64,000 bases of DNA from JAZKFT01 sp965246935 (GCA_965246935.1 CBDFGC010000008.1:659018-723017), one strand, 5' to 3'. Shown: positions 8,412-18,025, numbered from the stretch's first letter. A program made the numbers and translations. Notes: a model not told the origin generated them from the sequence alone.

Positions 8412-10340
8412 TTAGTTTTTAATAAACTTAATCACCTCACCATTGCTAACTTTCAACAGGTAAAGCCCGGTTGGGACAGCCGTAATATCTACCCGTAGCC
8501 CGTCGTTGAGCAGGAAGTTCATAACTTTTTTACCCTGCATATCCGTTATTGCTGCCGATTGACCAACGGCTTTTGTTTTTACCATAAAGTAATCATGTGC
8601 CGGAGATGGAATAATACGGGTAAGGCTGGTAGCTGAAAGCTCAATACGCTTAGCAATGCTGATGTTGTTCAGACTCGTCCCAACCATGCGCAGGCGATAA
8701 TAGCTCCGGCCTTCCAAAGGCGACCAGTCGTGGAAGCTATACAGGTAAGAAGAAGTAGCTTTTACAGATCCGATATTCGTAAAGTTAGTGCCATCTTCGC
8801 TCCGTTCTACTTCGTATTCATTTACCTGGTCCGTGTTTTCTACTTTCCATTCCACCAATACATCCTTTTCATTTACCAGGTTGGCACTAAACAGGCTCAT
8901 TTTACCCGATGTACCGGTTCCGGTAAGGGTTACCTCACTACCAAAAAAGCTCTCTACCCCAAAGGTATCCTGAGAGGCCACACTGGCATAATATTTCAGG
9001 TTGGCACTTACCGGCATCTGCAGTGTATCTGTCAGCCGGGTAAACGTATAAACGCTATCGAAATCATTCGTAGTCGTTCTGATGCCTAACCGGTAGGCAG
9101 GATACGTTTTTTGTGTATTGATAACAATGCGTAGCCGATTGTTGCCAATATTGGTAATGCTGTACGTAGGCGTTAGCGGTGCAAGGGCTGCCATTGCTAC
9201 GGCATTTCCATCTACCTGGGCATTACGTTTCAAAAAAGTAAAACTTACAAAAAATGAATCCAGGGTACCATCATGGTTAATATCTACACCGCCGCTGTCT
9301 GCACTCAGGTGCTCCCGTCCGCTACCTAATCCGTCACCGGGCTCGTTAAAGGAACACATTCTTACAGCGATATCGCCCAAATTGTAAAAAGGTACATGAT
9401 CTCCCGACCGGCCCGAACGATCAATATCCGGCATAATGTTCACCTGGGCTGCCACCGGCAATTGATACTGCAGGTTTTCATGATATTGCATTTTAATATA
9501 TCGTGCCCAGCCTTTGGAATTTGAATTAATAGTACCTCCGGAAAAGATACGAATGGATGTGGAATCAATAGAATTGTTGATAGTACATCCCGGAGAATTA
9601 GTAGGTAAAATACACTGAATGGAGCCAACTATATCATTATTGTAAACAGCCTTTACCGGAATGGCGTTGTTGTGCAGATAGTTGGCGAATGCTGTAGAAC
9701 CAAGTGTACCCTGTTCTTCACCGGTAGTGATGATAAAAATGATAGTATGCTTATAGCTGAACTGGCTCATTACCCGTGCCAGTTCCATTACCAGCGATAC
9801 ACCGGTGGCATTGTCTTCCATGCCTTTTGAAACGATAGTAGAAGATGGGCAGGAAGAACTGGTACGGGTATCAGCATGTGCCAGGAAAACAAACACCGAT
9901 TTATCGGACAGGTCGCTGCCGGGTAATACGGCAAATGTTTCCTTGTGATTATTAACCGAACAAATGGTTTGGGTAAAAGTAAAATCGGAAACGACCAGCC
10001 GGTTGCCGTTAACAGCACTAAACTCCCGGAACTTGGAACCTACCCAGTTAAATGTGGCAGTAATTCCTTGTGTGGAAGAAGCCAGTTGATTGCCCGAACT
10101 ACGGTTGTAAAAGGTGCCTAATTTGGTCCAGTAGGCTTTAATGGAGTCCTGCTGTACATTGTTTTTAAGACCCTGAATAATATCGGCAGGAAGCCTGGAT
10201 ACATTGGCGGGGTTGTAGGAAGCGGCATTGTAGTTGCCTTTGAGGATGTTTACGGCCGTTGCATTAGTTACGGTTAGATTAGTTTGTGAAAGGCCAAAAA
10301 AAGGCGCAATCAAAAATAGCAGACAAGCTAAGTTTTTCAT
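8412..10340 (-). CDS. Secreted M28-family metallopeptidase with type IX sorting domain
   Basis: The ATG at 10340 gives 642 residues starting with a clear signal peptide (MKNLACLLFLIAPFFGLSQ). The M28 zinc aminopeptidase domain (about 100-390) shows its ligands in order: AHADT, MEDNATG, TTGEEQGT, YNNDIVGS and DHVPFYN. An Ig/fibronectin-like region follows, and the C-terminal 75 residues match the type A sorting domain of the type IX secretion system (IPSPAHDYFMV...GLYLLKV...FIKN). The enzyme should be exported across the outer membrane and cleave peptides outside the cell. A longer frame to 10400 lacks a leader at its N-terminus, so the shorter start is preferred. The gene stands alone with its own terminator. 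Confidence 0.92.
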   Translation of the reverse strand: MKNLACLLFLIAPFFGLSQTNLTVTNATAVNILKGNYNAASYNPANVSRLPADIIQGLKNNVQQDSIKAYWTKLGTFYNRSSGNQLASSTQGITATFNWVGSKFREFSAVNGNRLVVSDFTFTQTICSVNNHKETFAVLPGSDLSDKSVFVFLAHADTRTSSSCPSSTIVSKGMEDNATGVSLVMELARVMSQFSYKHTIIFIITTGEEQGTLGSTAFANYLHNNAIPVKAVYNNDIVGSIQCILPTNSPGCTINNSIDSTSIRIFSGGTINSNSKGWARYIKMQYHENLQYQLPVAAQVNIMPDIDRSGRSGDHVPFYNLGDIAVRMCSFNEPGDGLGSGREHLSADSGGVDINHDGTLDSFFVSFTFLKRNAQVDGNAVAMAALAPLTPTYSITNIGNNRLRIVINTQKTYPAYRLGIRTTTNDFDSVYTFTRLTDTLQMPVSANLKYYASVASQDTFGVESFFGSEVTLTGTGTSGKMSLFSANLVNEKDVLVEWKVENTDQVNEYEVERSEDGTNFTNIGSVKATSSYLYSFHDWSPLEGRSYYRLRMVGTSLNNISIAKRIELSATSLTRIIPSPAHDYFMVKTKAVGQSAAITDMQGKKVMNFLLNDGLRVDITAVPTGLYLLKVSNGEVIKFIKN

Positions 10341-10739
10341 TTGGATGTTTATTGAATGAATATTGGGGTTGTAAAAATAGAGATAATCAGCATACAACAA
10401 AAAAAATAGTAAAATTTTTTATTTTTCTATTGTTACCGCTTCTAATAACGACCCGGCTGTTCGGAAATTTGCTCCCTTTACGATTCTAATTGTACGGACG
10501 GCCCGCTGCGTAACATTTGCCTGTCGGCGCTGGTATCTTTTAGAAGAAATGGCAGGCTGATCATTTCTATCAGGGCGTGGAGCTTGTCCTGATTATCGTT
10601 ACTGTTTAACGGTTTTGCGATGTGGTGGTTGTAATTTTCCCTGAGCTTATATGTATTAATAAAATCACAAAAGCTATTGCCTGGTGTATGTGAGCAAGTC
10701 GCCCTATTACAAAGCAGTGTAAATGCTACTTGTATAAGC
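10341..10739. other. 399-bp intergenic region, no gene seen
   Basis: The region contains the promoter of the M28 gene and the 3' flank of the AraC gene at 10740. No RNA gene or repeat was recognised. Confidence 0.5.
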
Positions 10740-11687
10740 TTAATTAAAGGACTGTCTGAATGCCAATGGCGTTACGCTTGTTTTATTCTTGAATAGTTTA
10801 TTGAATGACTGGGAATACTCAAATCCTAATTCATATGCGATTTCACTTATAGATAAAGAAGTTGTCGTAAGTATTTCCTTTGCCTTCGCAATCAATTTTT
10901 CGTGTATATGCTGCTGGGTGGTTTGCCCGGTGATTGTTTTTAGCATATCGCTTAAATAATTAGCAGACACATGTAGTTGTGCTGAAAGATGTTGAACAGT
11001 AGGTAACCCGTGTTGCTGTGTCTGATCTGTTTCAAAATAGGATGATAAAACAGCTTCGAACTTTATAAGCAGATCGTTGCTTGCATTTTTACGTGTAATG
11101 AATTGCCGGTTGTAAAAGCGGTTGCAATAGGTAAGTAACAATTCAATTTGCGAGATGATTACATCCTGACTGTAGTTGTCAATTGTTGAACGGTATTCCT
11201 GCCCGATATTTTTTATCAATGTAGTGATCATGGTGTCTTCCTTTTCAGAAAGATGTAACGCTTCATTGACAGCATAGGAAAAATAGCCATAGTTTTTAAT
11301 TAATTTTGCCAGGGGATAATTGCGGATAAAATCAGGATGAAAAATAAGCCACCATCCGCAGACGCTGTTATCATCTGTTACTTCGGCAGCAACAATTTGT
11401 CCGGGTGCAAAAAAGGTCATCGTGCCGGAATCGAAATCATAATAATGCTGCCCGTATTTTAATTTTCCGGTATAGTTTTTTTTGATGCAGATACTATACA
11501 AATTGTACAGGATACTTTGGAAAGCTGTATTGGTTGTACCCTTTATTTCATCCATATTAATCACACTAACCAACGGATGCTCCGGCTTGGGCAGCTCCAA
11601 TAACCGGTGCAGGTCGGTAACAGAATTAAGCGGATAGGAATGTACTGTTTTTTTCATTGTAGTAGCATTAGAAAAAGGAGAAGTCAT
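10740..11687 (-). CDS. AraC-family transcriptional regulator
   Basis: The protein has 315 residues from the ATG at 11687, or 305 from the ATG at 11657. It has an N-terminal AraC-binding domain (the HYYDFDSGTMTFFAPGQ strand region, about residues 80-105) and a C-terminal double helix-turn-helix (about 215-315; LHVSANYLSDMLK and ISEIAYELGFEYSQSFNKLFK). It lies immediately downstream of, and co-directional with, the aldo-keto reductase gene, which it probably regulates. The first start codon lies in the loop of a strong hairpin (11674-11705), so the later start may be used, or translation may be gated by that hairpin. Confidence 0.93.
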   Translation of the reverse strand: MTSPFSNATTMKKTVHSYPLNSVTDLHRLLELPKPEHPLVSVINMDEIKGTTNTAFQSILYNLYSICIKKNYTGKLKYGQHYYDFDSGTMTFFAPGQIVAAEVTDDNSVCGWWLIFHPDFIRNYPLAKLIKNYGYFSYAVNEALHLSEKEDTMITTLIKNIGQEYRSTIDNYSQDVIISQIELLLTYCNRFYNRQFITRKNASNDLLIKFEAVLSSYFETDQTQQHGLPTVQHLSAQLHVSANYLSDMLKTITGQTTQQHIHEKLIAKAKEILTTTSLSISEIAYELGFEYSQSFNKLFKNKTSVTPLAFRQSFN

Positions 11688-11705
11688 TAATCAGACTTCT
11701 CCTTT
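11674..11705 (-). terminator. Hairpin after the aldo-keto reductase gene overlapping the AraC start
   Basis: A perfect 12-bp stem (aaaggagaagtc with its complement) surrounds an 8-nt loop. On the minus strand it is followed by a short T run, so it can act as the aldo-keto reductase terminator. One arm also contains an AAGGAG ribosome-binding-like sequence and the other arm is the first codons of the AraC frame, so the same hairpin could mask translation initiation of the regulator. Confidence 0.7.
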
Positions 11706-11714
11706 CGATGAATA

Positions 11715-12725
11715 TTATTGATCGATTGCCTGCATACCAGTAGCATCATACCTTGCACCGGTAGCTGTACCTAACGGGATAATTGCTTCTAACCTGTTGA
11801 TGTCTTCTTCACTTAATACGATGTTCGTTGCCGCAATATTCTGCTCCAGGTATTTTACCCTTTTTGTGCCGGGGATAGGTAAAAAACCTTTTGAAATAAT
11901 CCATGCAATCGCCAGCTGCGATGCAGTGATTTCTTTTTCAATAGCTATCCGCTTAATTTCGTTCATCAGTTCTATATTTTTATCAAATTGCGTTCCCTGG
12001 AACTTTGGAATGGATCTCCTGAAATCATTTTCGGGGAAATCATCGGGGCTTTTAATTTCTCCGGTAATGAAGCCTCTACCTAACGGAGAATAAGCAACAA
12101 ACCCAATCCCTGCTTCATTCAATGTTGTTAAGATGCCGGCTTCCTCCGCTGTTCTTTCAAACAAAGAATATTCTGTTTGAACCGCAGTTAAAGGATGGAC
12201 TGCTTGGGCTCGTTGAATCGTTTGGGATGAGACTTCAGAAAGACCGATATAGCCTACTTTCCCTTCTTTTACCAGGCCTGCCATGGCCTCAACCGTTTCT
12301 TCAACAGGTGTTTCAGGATCCAGGCGGTGTAAATAATAAAGATCTATAAAGTCTGTTTGCAGGTTTTTAAGCGACCGTTCGACCGCCTTTTTTACATAAT
12401 CCTTTTTGCCGTTAATCCGCCAGGTTAATTGTTCATTATCGTCTATCTCATAACCAAATTTTGTGGCAATAATGTATTTATCTCTATTGCCTTTGATCGC
12501 TTTAGCAATTAATCTCTCGTTGAGCAATGGTCCGTACAAATCTGCGGTGTCTAAAAAATTGCCACCAAGTTCCAATGAACGATGAATGGTTGCAATGGAT
12601 TCTGTTTCATCAGCCTGCCCATAAATATCCATTCCTGCAATACGTGTCATACCCATGCAGCCTAGTCCAATTTGTGGAACAATCAATCCCTGGCTTCCTA
12701 ACCTTATTTGGTTAATACTGTTCAT
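11715..12725 (-). CDS. Aldo/keto reductase (AKR superfamily)
   Basis: The ATG at 12725 gives 336 residues with the AKR TIM-barrel signature. The catalytic tetrad is visible: Asp and Tyr in FLDTADLYG, Lys in IIATKFGYE and His in LYYLHRLDP. The C-terminal NADP(H)-binding segment is present (WIISKGFLPIPGTKRVKYLEQN). It reduces carbonyl substrates with NADPH in the cytoplasm; the substrate is unknown. It is paired with an AraC regulator directly downstream on the same strand, as is common for AKR genes of this type. An upstream GTG/TTG extension to 12749 is unlikely. Confidence 0.95.
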   Translation of the reverse strand: MNSINQIRLGSQGLIVPQIGLGCMGMTRIAGMDIYGQADETESIATIHRSLELGGNFLDTADLYGPLLNERLIAKAIKGNRDKYIIATKFGYEIDDNEQLTWRINGKKDYVKKAVERSLKNLQTDFIDLYYLHRLDPETPVEETVEAMAGLVKEGKVGYIGLSEVSSQTIQRAQAVHPLTAVQTEYSLFERTAEEAGILTTLNEAGIGFVAYSPLGRGFITGEIKSPDDFPENDFRRSIPKFQGTQFDKNIELMNEIKRIAIEKEITASQLAIAWIISKGFLPIPGTKRVKYLEQNIAATNIVLSEEDINRLEAIIPLGTATGARYDATGMQAIDQ

Positions 12726-13514
12726 AATTATTTGTTTTATTAACCGCAAAGGTCATTATCATGTAAGTAGAAATAGTATCCAGATCACTTCTTGTTGTAT
12801 CCAAAAAGGGAGCATTACCGAAAGTTTACTTGTAGCTCAATGTATTGGCAGTGTTACCGATAACGGCAAGGTGCCAGGCGATGGATCAATATCGGTGTCT
12901 TGCGTCCGTTTTCATCTTTAAGTTAGCTTAATTTCCAGCCAGTACATTATATGCTGCCGGGATTTTTACGCCGTTAAATCGGTTTGTCAGCCCGTAAAAT
13001 ATTACAACTATTAAGCAAAGTCCTACAAATAATCTGTACAGCTTTTAATTGTTGGTATAAAATTATCCACCGGGCTTTGTAAATGCGTTTCCTTACAAGA
13101 TATTCTGTAAAACACTTTTTCCCTGTTTCACCAACACCCCTTGTACTTATATTACAAAAAAATACCCCATTCACTTCGTCTCATCTACGAAAGCGTATTC
13201 CTGGGTATCGGGTACCTTGCCCTTTTTAAAATAGCAAAAGAGTCGGTTTCTTATTTTATTAAATCTGTTCAAATTAAAACAGACACTAATTAAACAGGTA
13301 GCCACTCCTTGAAATACACATCTCTTTCTACACCGGCTACAAACAGATGATGCCCCAGTACACCAATCCTATTTAGAAATACCGGTACCGGCATTTGCAA
13401 CATAACAGTGTAGTCCGGTAAGCCCTGTTGCGATCTAAAATAAGTTTGTGGCTGAATGGCTTGCGAAAATATCAGGAAATTTTTCATTACGTTGTTATAG
13501 CACAAGTACTGCAA
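12726..13514. other. 789-bp region without a supported gene
   Basis: The region holds the aldo-keto reductase promoter and the 3' flank of the DUF486 gene. A minus-strand frame from an ATG at 13487 to 13290 (65 residues, with FLNRIGVLGHHLFVAGVE) has protein-like composition but no recognisable family. It may be a remnant. Nothing else was seen. Confidence 0.4.
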
Positions 13515-13883
13515 TCACCACTTCTTAAAAATAAAAAACACGGCAGCCACAATCAGGCAAAAACCAACAATATGGTTCCAGGCAAACCGTTGTTTAAATA
13601 CCAGCATGGAAAACACCATAAACACAATCAGGGTAATGGCTTCCTGTAACGTTTTCAATTGTACCAGCGTATACGGCCCGCCATCATCTTTAAAACCAAT
13701 GCGGTTGGCCGGCACCTGAAATACATACTCAAAAAAAGCAAGGCCCCAGCTAATTAATATGATCGAAAACAATCCAAGGTTAGCCCCCCAGGAATACTCT
13801 TTAAATTTTAAATGACCGTACCAGGCAACCGTCATAAAGGCATTGGAAACGAACAATAGCAGTATGGTAGTGAGTCCTTTCAT
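13515..13883 (-). CDS. DUF486 (DMT-like) four-helix membrane protein
   Basis: The 122-residue protein has four predicted membrane spans and the DUF486 hallmarks: an N-terminal AWYGHLKFKE segment, SWGLAFFEYVFQVPANRIG in the middle and LQEAITLIVFMVFS before the last helices. DUF486 proteins resemble small drug/metabolite transporters, but their function is not established. It is a single gene on the minus strand at the left edge of the metal-handling region and need not belong to it. Confidence 0.88.
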   Translation of the reverse strand: MKGLTTILLLFVSNAFMTVAWYGHLKFKEYSWGANLGLFSIILISWGLAFFEYVFQVPANRIGFKDDGGPYTLVQLKTLQEAITLIVFMVFSMLVFKQRFAWNHIVGFCLIVAAVFFIFKKW

Positions 13884-14139
13884 TTTGTTGGTATTGCATG
13901 GATGGGCAACTGTTTAGGAAAGCGTTCCTTTGAAATTGCCGCAGGAATATCTGTTCCTGAAAACAGCGAACCTGCTACTATTATTGCTGTTCGTAAGAAT
14001 CGTAGCTATCTGCTACTGTATAGTTATGCCAATTATTAAGTACATGAGGGTCTCATGCAGTTCTCTGTTTGGCAGTTTTATAGGCTCGGCTACATGCATC
14101 CTTTTATCCTCTTTTTCTTGGTGTTTGTGTTCCATATTC

Positions 14140-14754
14140 CTAACTGATAAAAAATGAAACAATGCCTGTACTGATTAATACAAGCCCGGTAATAATCCCC
14201 GCATTATGTTCCCACTTGTGCCAGTTAAGCCTTAATAAGCCTTTATAAACAATACGTACCCATATCAGCATCCCTGCTACCGTTATCACCGAATATATCA
14301 GTGCAATCATTGCCACAAAGTACCAGCCTTTGCTGCCAGCCAGCAGAAAGTAGGCTTCAATTTCCATACAGGGTGACAGGAACATGGAAATGAACAGTGC
14401 CGTAATGATGGAACGTTTCGTTCTTTTTTCCAACACCTCATTATCTATGTGAAAATGCCGGTGGCGGTAGTGCTGTTGCACAAAATAAAACCCCATCAGG
14501 ATTAGCACGGATGGTGCTATTATCCGGGTGAAATGGTCTATATGCTGTGTTAGTTCCCCACCAATTATACCCAGTAGCAGCCCAATTAAAATGGTACTGA
14601 TTACATGCGCCGATCCTGCGATAAAAGTTACCCGGCTTGTTTCTGCCAGGTTCCAGCCTTGCCTGCGCCCAATGGCTACTACGGGCAACCAGTGATTAGG
14701 AATAATGGCATGAAGAAAGCTGATAAATAAAACACCAATGGTAATGCTGAACAT
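14140..14754 (-). CDS. Polytopic membrane protein, NicO/nickel-cobalt transporter-like
   Basis: The 204-residue protein has about six membrane spans. The first helix carries HAIIPNHWLPV, which resembles the metal-binding HxxxPDH motif of NicO/RcnA-type nickel-cobalt transporters. The internal HYRHRHFHID stretch is His-rich, and helix 4 contains SPCMEIEAYF. A role in export or uptake of a transition metal fits both the motif and the copper-related neighbours, but the metal is not determined. The similarity to NicO is motif-based and the overall assignment is moderate. Confidence 0.7.
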   Translation of the reverse strand: MFSITIGVLFISFLHAIIPNHWLPVVAIGRRQGWNLAETSRVTFIAGSAHVISTILIGLLLGIIGGELTQHIDHFTRIIAPSVLILMGFYFVQQHYRHRHFHIDNEVLEKRTKRSIITALFISMFLSPCMEIEAYFLLAGSKGWYFVAMIALIYSVITVAGMLIWVRIVYKGLLRLNWHKWEHNAGIITGLVLISTGIVSFFIS

Positions 14755-14878
14755 GAAAAGTTATTTCCTGTATTATATAGCACCAGCCAATGCCATCAAT
14801 GCTGATAGCAACAGGACACATTTCCAACATTTGAGTTTCATAATTTAATGATTTTATTTTTTAATTACAACTTACAGT

Positions 14879-14913
14879 AAGCCGGCACTATCATACAAAA
14901 TAGTGCCGGCTTT
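14879..14913 (-). terminator. Intrinsic terminator downstream of the Cys-rich copper protein gene
   Basis: Two 13-bp arms (aagccggcactat and its complement) pair perfectly around a short loop. The structure lies just beyond the stop of the minus-strand gene 14919-15293. Confidence 0.7.
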
Positions 14914-14918
14914 AAAAC

Positions 14919-15293
14919 TTAGGTCAACTCAACTGTGCCATGATGATGGGCATGGCAGGCTTCGGCACAGGCAAGGCATTCAGCTGCGCATTTTTTACAA
15001 TGTTCATGTTCATGCTTGCCGCATTCTTCCGCACAAAGGCGGCAAACCTTTTCGCAGAACGCTAAGAACTCATGAGAGAATTCACTTTGCCTTATCAGCA
15101 GCTTTGCTGCCAGTAAACAAACTTCCGCACAGTCCCTGTCCAGCTCAATGCAATGAGCCATTGGTGTTACATCATTTTCATCCAGGCAGGAGGCCCCGCA
15201 ATTTTCGCAGGTAGTGGCACAGTTCAGCAACTGCTGGATCAGGGCTGCATGTTTGTGCCCGGTATGGTGGTGGGATGGTTGTTCGTGTTCCAT
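14919..15293 (-). CDS. Four-helix-bundle copper-binding protein (Csp/DUF326-like)
   Basis: The 124-residue protein is rich in Cys spaced every three or four residues along predicted helices (CATTCENCGASC, CIELDRDCAEVC, CEKVCRLCAEEC, CKKCAAECLACAEAC) and has His-rich ends. This is the pattern of DUF326 and copper storage (Csp) proteins, in which the thiols inside a four-helix bundle bind many Cu(I) ions. No signal peptide is present, so it should be cytosolic. Together with the HMA proteins downstream it points to copper as the metal of this region. It has its own terminator. Confidence 0.92.
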   Translation of the reverse strand: MEHEQPSHHHTGHKHAALIQQLLNCATTCENCGASCLDENDVTPMAHCIELDRDCAEVCLLAAKLLIRQSEFSHEFLAFCEKVCRLCAEECGKHEHEHCKKCAAECLACAEACHAHHHGTVELT

Positions 15294-15526
15294 GATGTTG
15301 ATGTTTTAGTGAATAAATGTAAATAAAGCAAACAGGTATAAACTGTTTTAAAAAAGGTTACAATCGAATTGCATTCTTTTTACAGGTACACGAATTTCCT
15401 TGCCACAAAACTTGCTTCCTGCCATTCAAAGTAACCGGGAAGTTTTATTTGCGGCAGGTTTTCTTTTGGCAAACAAATTGGCCGCCGTTTATTGTAATAA
15501 AAATTCAGGTGCCATTGCCCGCATAA

Positions 15527-15993
15527 GAAAAGTTATCAAAATAACTTGAACATTTCATTAATCTGGCCTGGTCGCCTCCAAACCCTCCCGACCTATCGGT
15601 ACGGGACAGGCTCTAAAGGGGGCTTTTGGACACTTTCAAACTTCATAGAAACTTCAAAATACTCGTAGTTATCACTAATTTTTCAGGTAAAAACGAGTTC
15701 CCCTTTAGGGCAATGTCATTAAGTTAAGGATTGCAGTAGCAGTTATGCGCCGTAGGTGCAACCTGTTTGTAGAAGATAGACATCATTGATGTTGGTGCAT
15801 GCCACGTAGTGGCTACCTGATCAGAGAAGAGGGGTAGCCACTACGTGGCAATGATTGCCTTTGCCTCTTTGTTTGCTACAAACAGAAAGCCCCGATGGGG
15901 CTTATCTTAATGACATTGCCCTAAAGGGGTTAGGGGCAACCAACGCCGAATAAAATCCTGCTTCAATTGTACAAGTTATTTTGGCCACTTTAC
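15527..15993. mobile_element. MITE-like element, family 1 copy A (467 bp)
   Basis: The left end reads gaaaagttatcaaaataac and the right end is its imperfect inverse (complement gtaaagtggccaaaataac). The element is flanked by a direct TAA on both sides (15524-15526 and 15994-15996). It has no coding capacity. The interior holds a perfect 18-bp hairpin stem (tgccacgtagtggctacc with its inverse) and further nested palindromes. Related copies lie at 24099, 29645 and 39067. Confidence 0.85.
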
Positions 15994-16068
15994 TAAGGGT
16001 GGCGTAGTTTGTTTTACCATCAGCATACTTTCCAATTCCTTGTTCATAAATTATTCATTTGGAAATAA

Positions 16069-16383
16069 TTATTCAGCCGCTTCCTCTCCCTTACTTGCTA
16101 ATTCAACGATATCGCCTTTGGTAAAAAGTACGGCTTTCAAAATAATTTGCCACTCCGGCTTTTTCCGCAACAGAAATTCCAGGTTCATCCCAAAATGTTT
16201 CATTTCTTCCTGCTGTGCATTTTTCATAATTGCTTTTGCATCATCATCCTTTTCAACGGATAACCGTTGCTCATACCAGCCGATGGCTTCACATTCTTCC
16301 GTTAAGGAAGTAATCATACGGGCAAAAGTTCTGGTTTCTCTGGAAAGCTCCTCCGGCGGTTCGTGGTACTGATTGAATCCCAT
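16069..16383 (-). CDS. Encapsulated-ferritin-like (EncFtn-type) protein, no encapsulin nearby
   Basis: The 104-residue protein has the two-helix EncFtn pattern: an N-terminal HEPPEELSRET, then LTEECEAIGWYEQR (Glu29/30/32, Trp36, Tyr37) and QQEEMKHFGMNLEFLLR (Glu59/60, His63), then the LFTKGDI end. In the known family two such chains form one ferroxidase site from these Glu and His residues, and the protein is normally loaded into an encapsulin shell by a C-terminal peptide. Here the C-terminus ends in ASKGEEAAE and lacks a recognisable targeting peptide, and no shell gene occurs in the window. It may oxidise iron without a compartment or use a distant one. Assignment is by motif pattern. Confidence 0.82.
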   Translation of the reverse strand: MGFNQYHEPPEELSRETRTFARMITSLTEECEAIGWYEQRLSVEKDDDAKAIMKNAQQEEMKHFGMNLEFLLRKKPEWQIILKAVLFTKGDIVELASKGEEAAE

Positions 16384-16534
16384 GGTTGTTTAAATTTTGT
16401 AATGAAAAAAAGTAGCCTGTAAACGTATCATTTACTTACTGATAAATCAAAGCAAACAGTAGCGGCAAAGGAAAGAGGTAACGCCCATTTGGTAAGGTGA
16501 AATAGTGGATTAGCATTGGCGGCTATCTTTGCCT

Positions 16535-17110
16535 ATGCTTCTGAACATTAAAAATATGGTATGCCCCCGCTGCAAAATGGTGGTAAAGGCCGAACTGGAA
16601 AAGCTGCACCTGCACCCGGTAACGGTTAGTTTGGGCGAGGTTGCCATAGCAGAAGAAACACTAAGTAAAGATCAGTTGGCCAGGCTATCCGGTGTGTTAC
16701 AGGCAGTAGGTTTTGAATTGATAGATAATAAAAGAAGCAAGCTGGTTGAACAGGTCAAAACCTATATCATCAACACCGTTCATTACGCAACTGAGCAGCC
16801 GCAGGAAAATTACAGCCAGCTATTGTCTCAGCACCTTCATCATGATTACTCATATATCAGCAGCTTATTTTCGGAGGCCGAAGGCATTACGATCGAACAG
16901 TATATCATCAACCAAAAAATAGAAAAAGTAAAGGAACTGCTGACGTATAATGAGTTATCACTTTCCCAGATTGGCTTTCAGTTGGGATACAGCAGTACAG
17001 CCCATCTTTCGGCCCAATTTAAAAAAATTACCGGTACAACGCCTACCCAATATAAGCAGCAAAAGGTACAAAGCAGGAAGCCGCTGAACGAAGCAGGAAA
17101 CACGAAATAA
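16535..17110 (+). CDS. AraC-type regulator with N-terminal HMA-like metal-binding domain
   Basis: The ATG at 16535 gives 191 residues. Residues 1-65 form a ferredoxin-like HMA domain with a CPRC metal-binding motif (NMVCPRCKMVV), and residues 85-180 form an AraC helix-turn-helix domain (ISSLFSEAEGITIEQYII, LSLSQIGFQLGYSSTAHLSAQFK). The fusion suggests a direct metal sensor, with a soft metal such as copper bound by the Cys pair. It is the first gene of a rightward run of metal-handling genes and is probably their regulator. Confidence 0.9.
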   Translation: MLLNIKNMVCPRCKMVVKAELEKLHLHPVTVSLGEVAIAEETLSKDQLARLSGVLQAVGFELIDNKRSKLVEQVKTYIINTVHYATEQPQENYSQLLSQHLHHDYSYISSLFSEAEGITIEQYIINQKIEKVKELLTYNELSLSQIGFQLGYSSTAHLSAQFKKITGTTPTQYKQQKVQSRKPLNEAGNTK

Positions 17111-17186
17111 TATAAATCTTATCCATAGTTGTGTAACAGTACCGGCAGGAAGCGCAGGTAGCTTTGTGTTATTAAATTAAAAGATA

Positions 17187-17930
17187 ATGACACATACTTA
17201 CAACATCACCGGCATGACCTGCAACGGTTGTGTAGCAAAAGCAAAAAGCGATTTATTCAAATTAGGTGATGTGGCCGAACTGGAAGTTCAACTGGCTGCA
17301 CCCCAGGCAACTATTTCAATGAGCAGGCATATCCCCGTATCCGTTTTACAAAATGCACTTAGCAAAGCAGGCCATTATACCATTACGGAAGCAGATGGCG
17401 GCATGATGAACCATCACTCCAACGCAGCAGAAGCAGGAACCGGCTCCTGGTTTAAAACATACAAACCCATTCTGTTGATTGGTGCTTACATTACCGGTGC
17501 TACCATTTTAATAGAAACGGCAACCGGCAGTTTTAATGGAGAAAGATGGATGCAGCATTTTATGGCAGGCTTCTTTTTGGTATTTTCCTTTTTTAAGCTG
17601 CTGAATTTACAAGGCTTTGCCGAAAGCTATACCAGTTACGATATTGTTGCCCGTAAATGGACTGGCTGGGGCTATGTGTATGCTTTTACTGAGTTAGCCC
17701 TGGGTATTGCCTTCCTGTTAAACTATCATCCGTTGATAACCAGTATTGTTAGTTTTGCCATAATGAGCATCAGCATGGTGGGGGTGCTGCAAAGCGTACT
17801 GAACAAACGAAAAATACAGTGTGCCTGCCTTGGCGCCGTTTTCAATTTACCCATGAGTACCGTAACCATTATTGAGGATGCCCTGATGATGGGTATGAGC
17901 GGCGTAATGATATTAACAATAGTAAGATGA
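17187..17930 (+). CDS. HMA domain fused to MauE/DoxX-like membrane domain
   Basis: The 247-residue protein starts with an HMA domain (residues 1-70; GMTCNGCVAKAK) and continues with four membrane helices (about 90-247). The membrane part resembles MauE-type redox-associated proteins: HFMAGFFLVFSFFKLLNL, the KWTGWGYVYAFTELALG segment and a CACLG Cys pair in a loop. A role in metal transfer across the inner membrane coupled to thiol redox is plausible. It lies 76 bp after the HMA-AraC regulator gene on the same strand. Confidence 0.88.
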   Translation: MTHTYNITGMTCNGCVAKAKSDLFKLGDVAELEVQLAAPQATISMSRHIPVSVLQNALSKAGHYTITEADGGMMNHHSNAAEAGTGSWFKTYKPILLIGAYITGATILIETATGSFNGERWMQHFMAGFFLVFSFFKLLNLQGFAESYTSYDIVARKWTGWGYVYAFTELALGIAFLLNYHPLITSIVSFAIMSISMVGVLQSVLNKRKIQCACLGAVFNLPMSTVTIIEDALMMGMSGVMILTIVR

Positions 17931-18025
17931 AAAAGAAGCGCAGTTTAGTAGTAGTTTTGATCAACCTTTTAAAGGTTGTATTCGTTCATAAAAAACAATG
18001 CTGCAAATAGCCTCCGGGCCGCATA

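Noticed and set aside
12974..13174. Minus-strand open frame of 66 codons upstream of the aldo-keto reductase
   Set aside because: No motif or convincing composition; the region looks like ordinary intergenic DNA.
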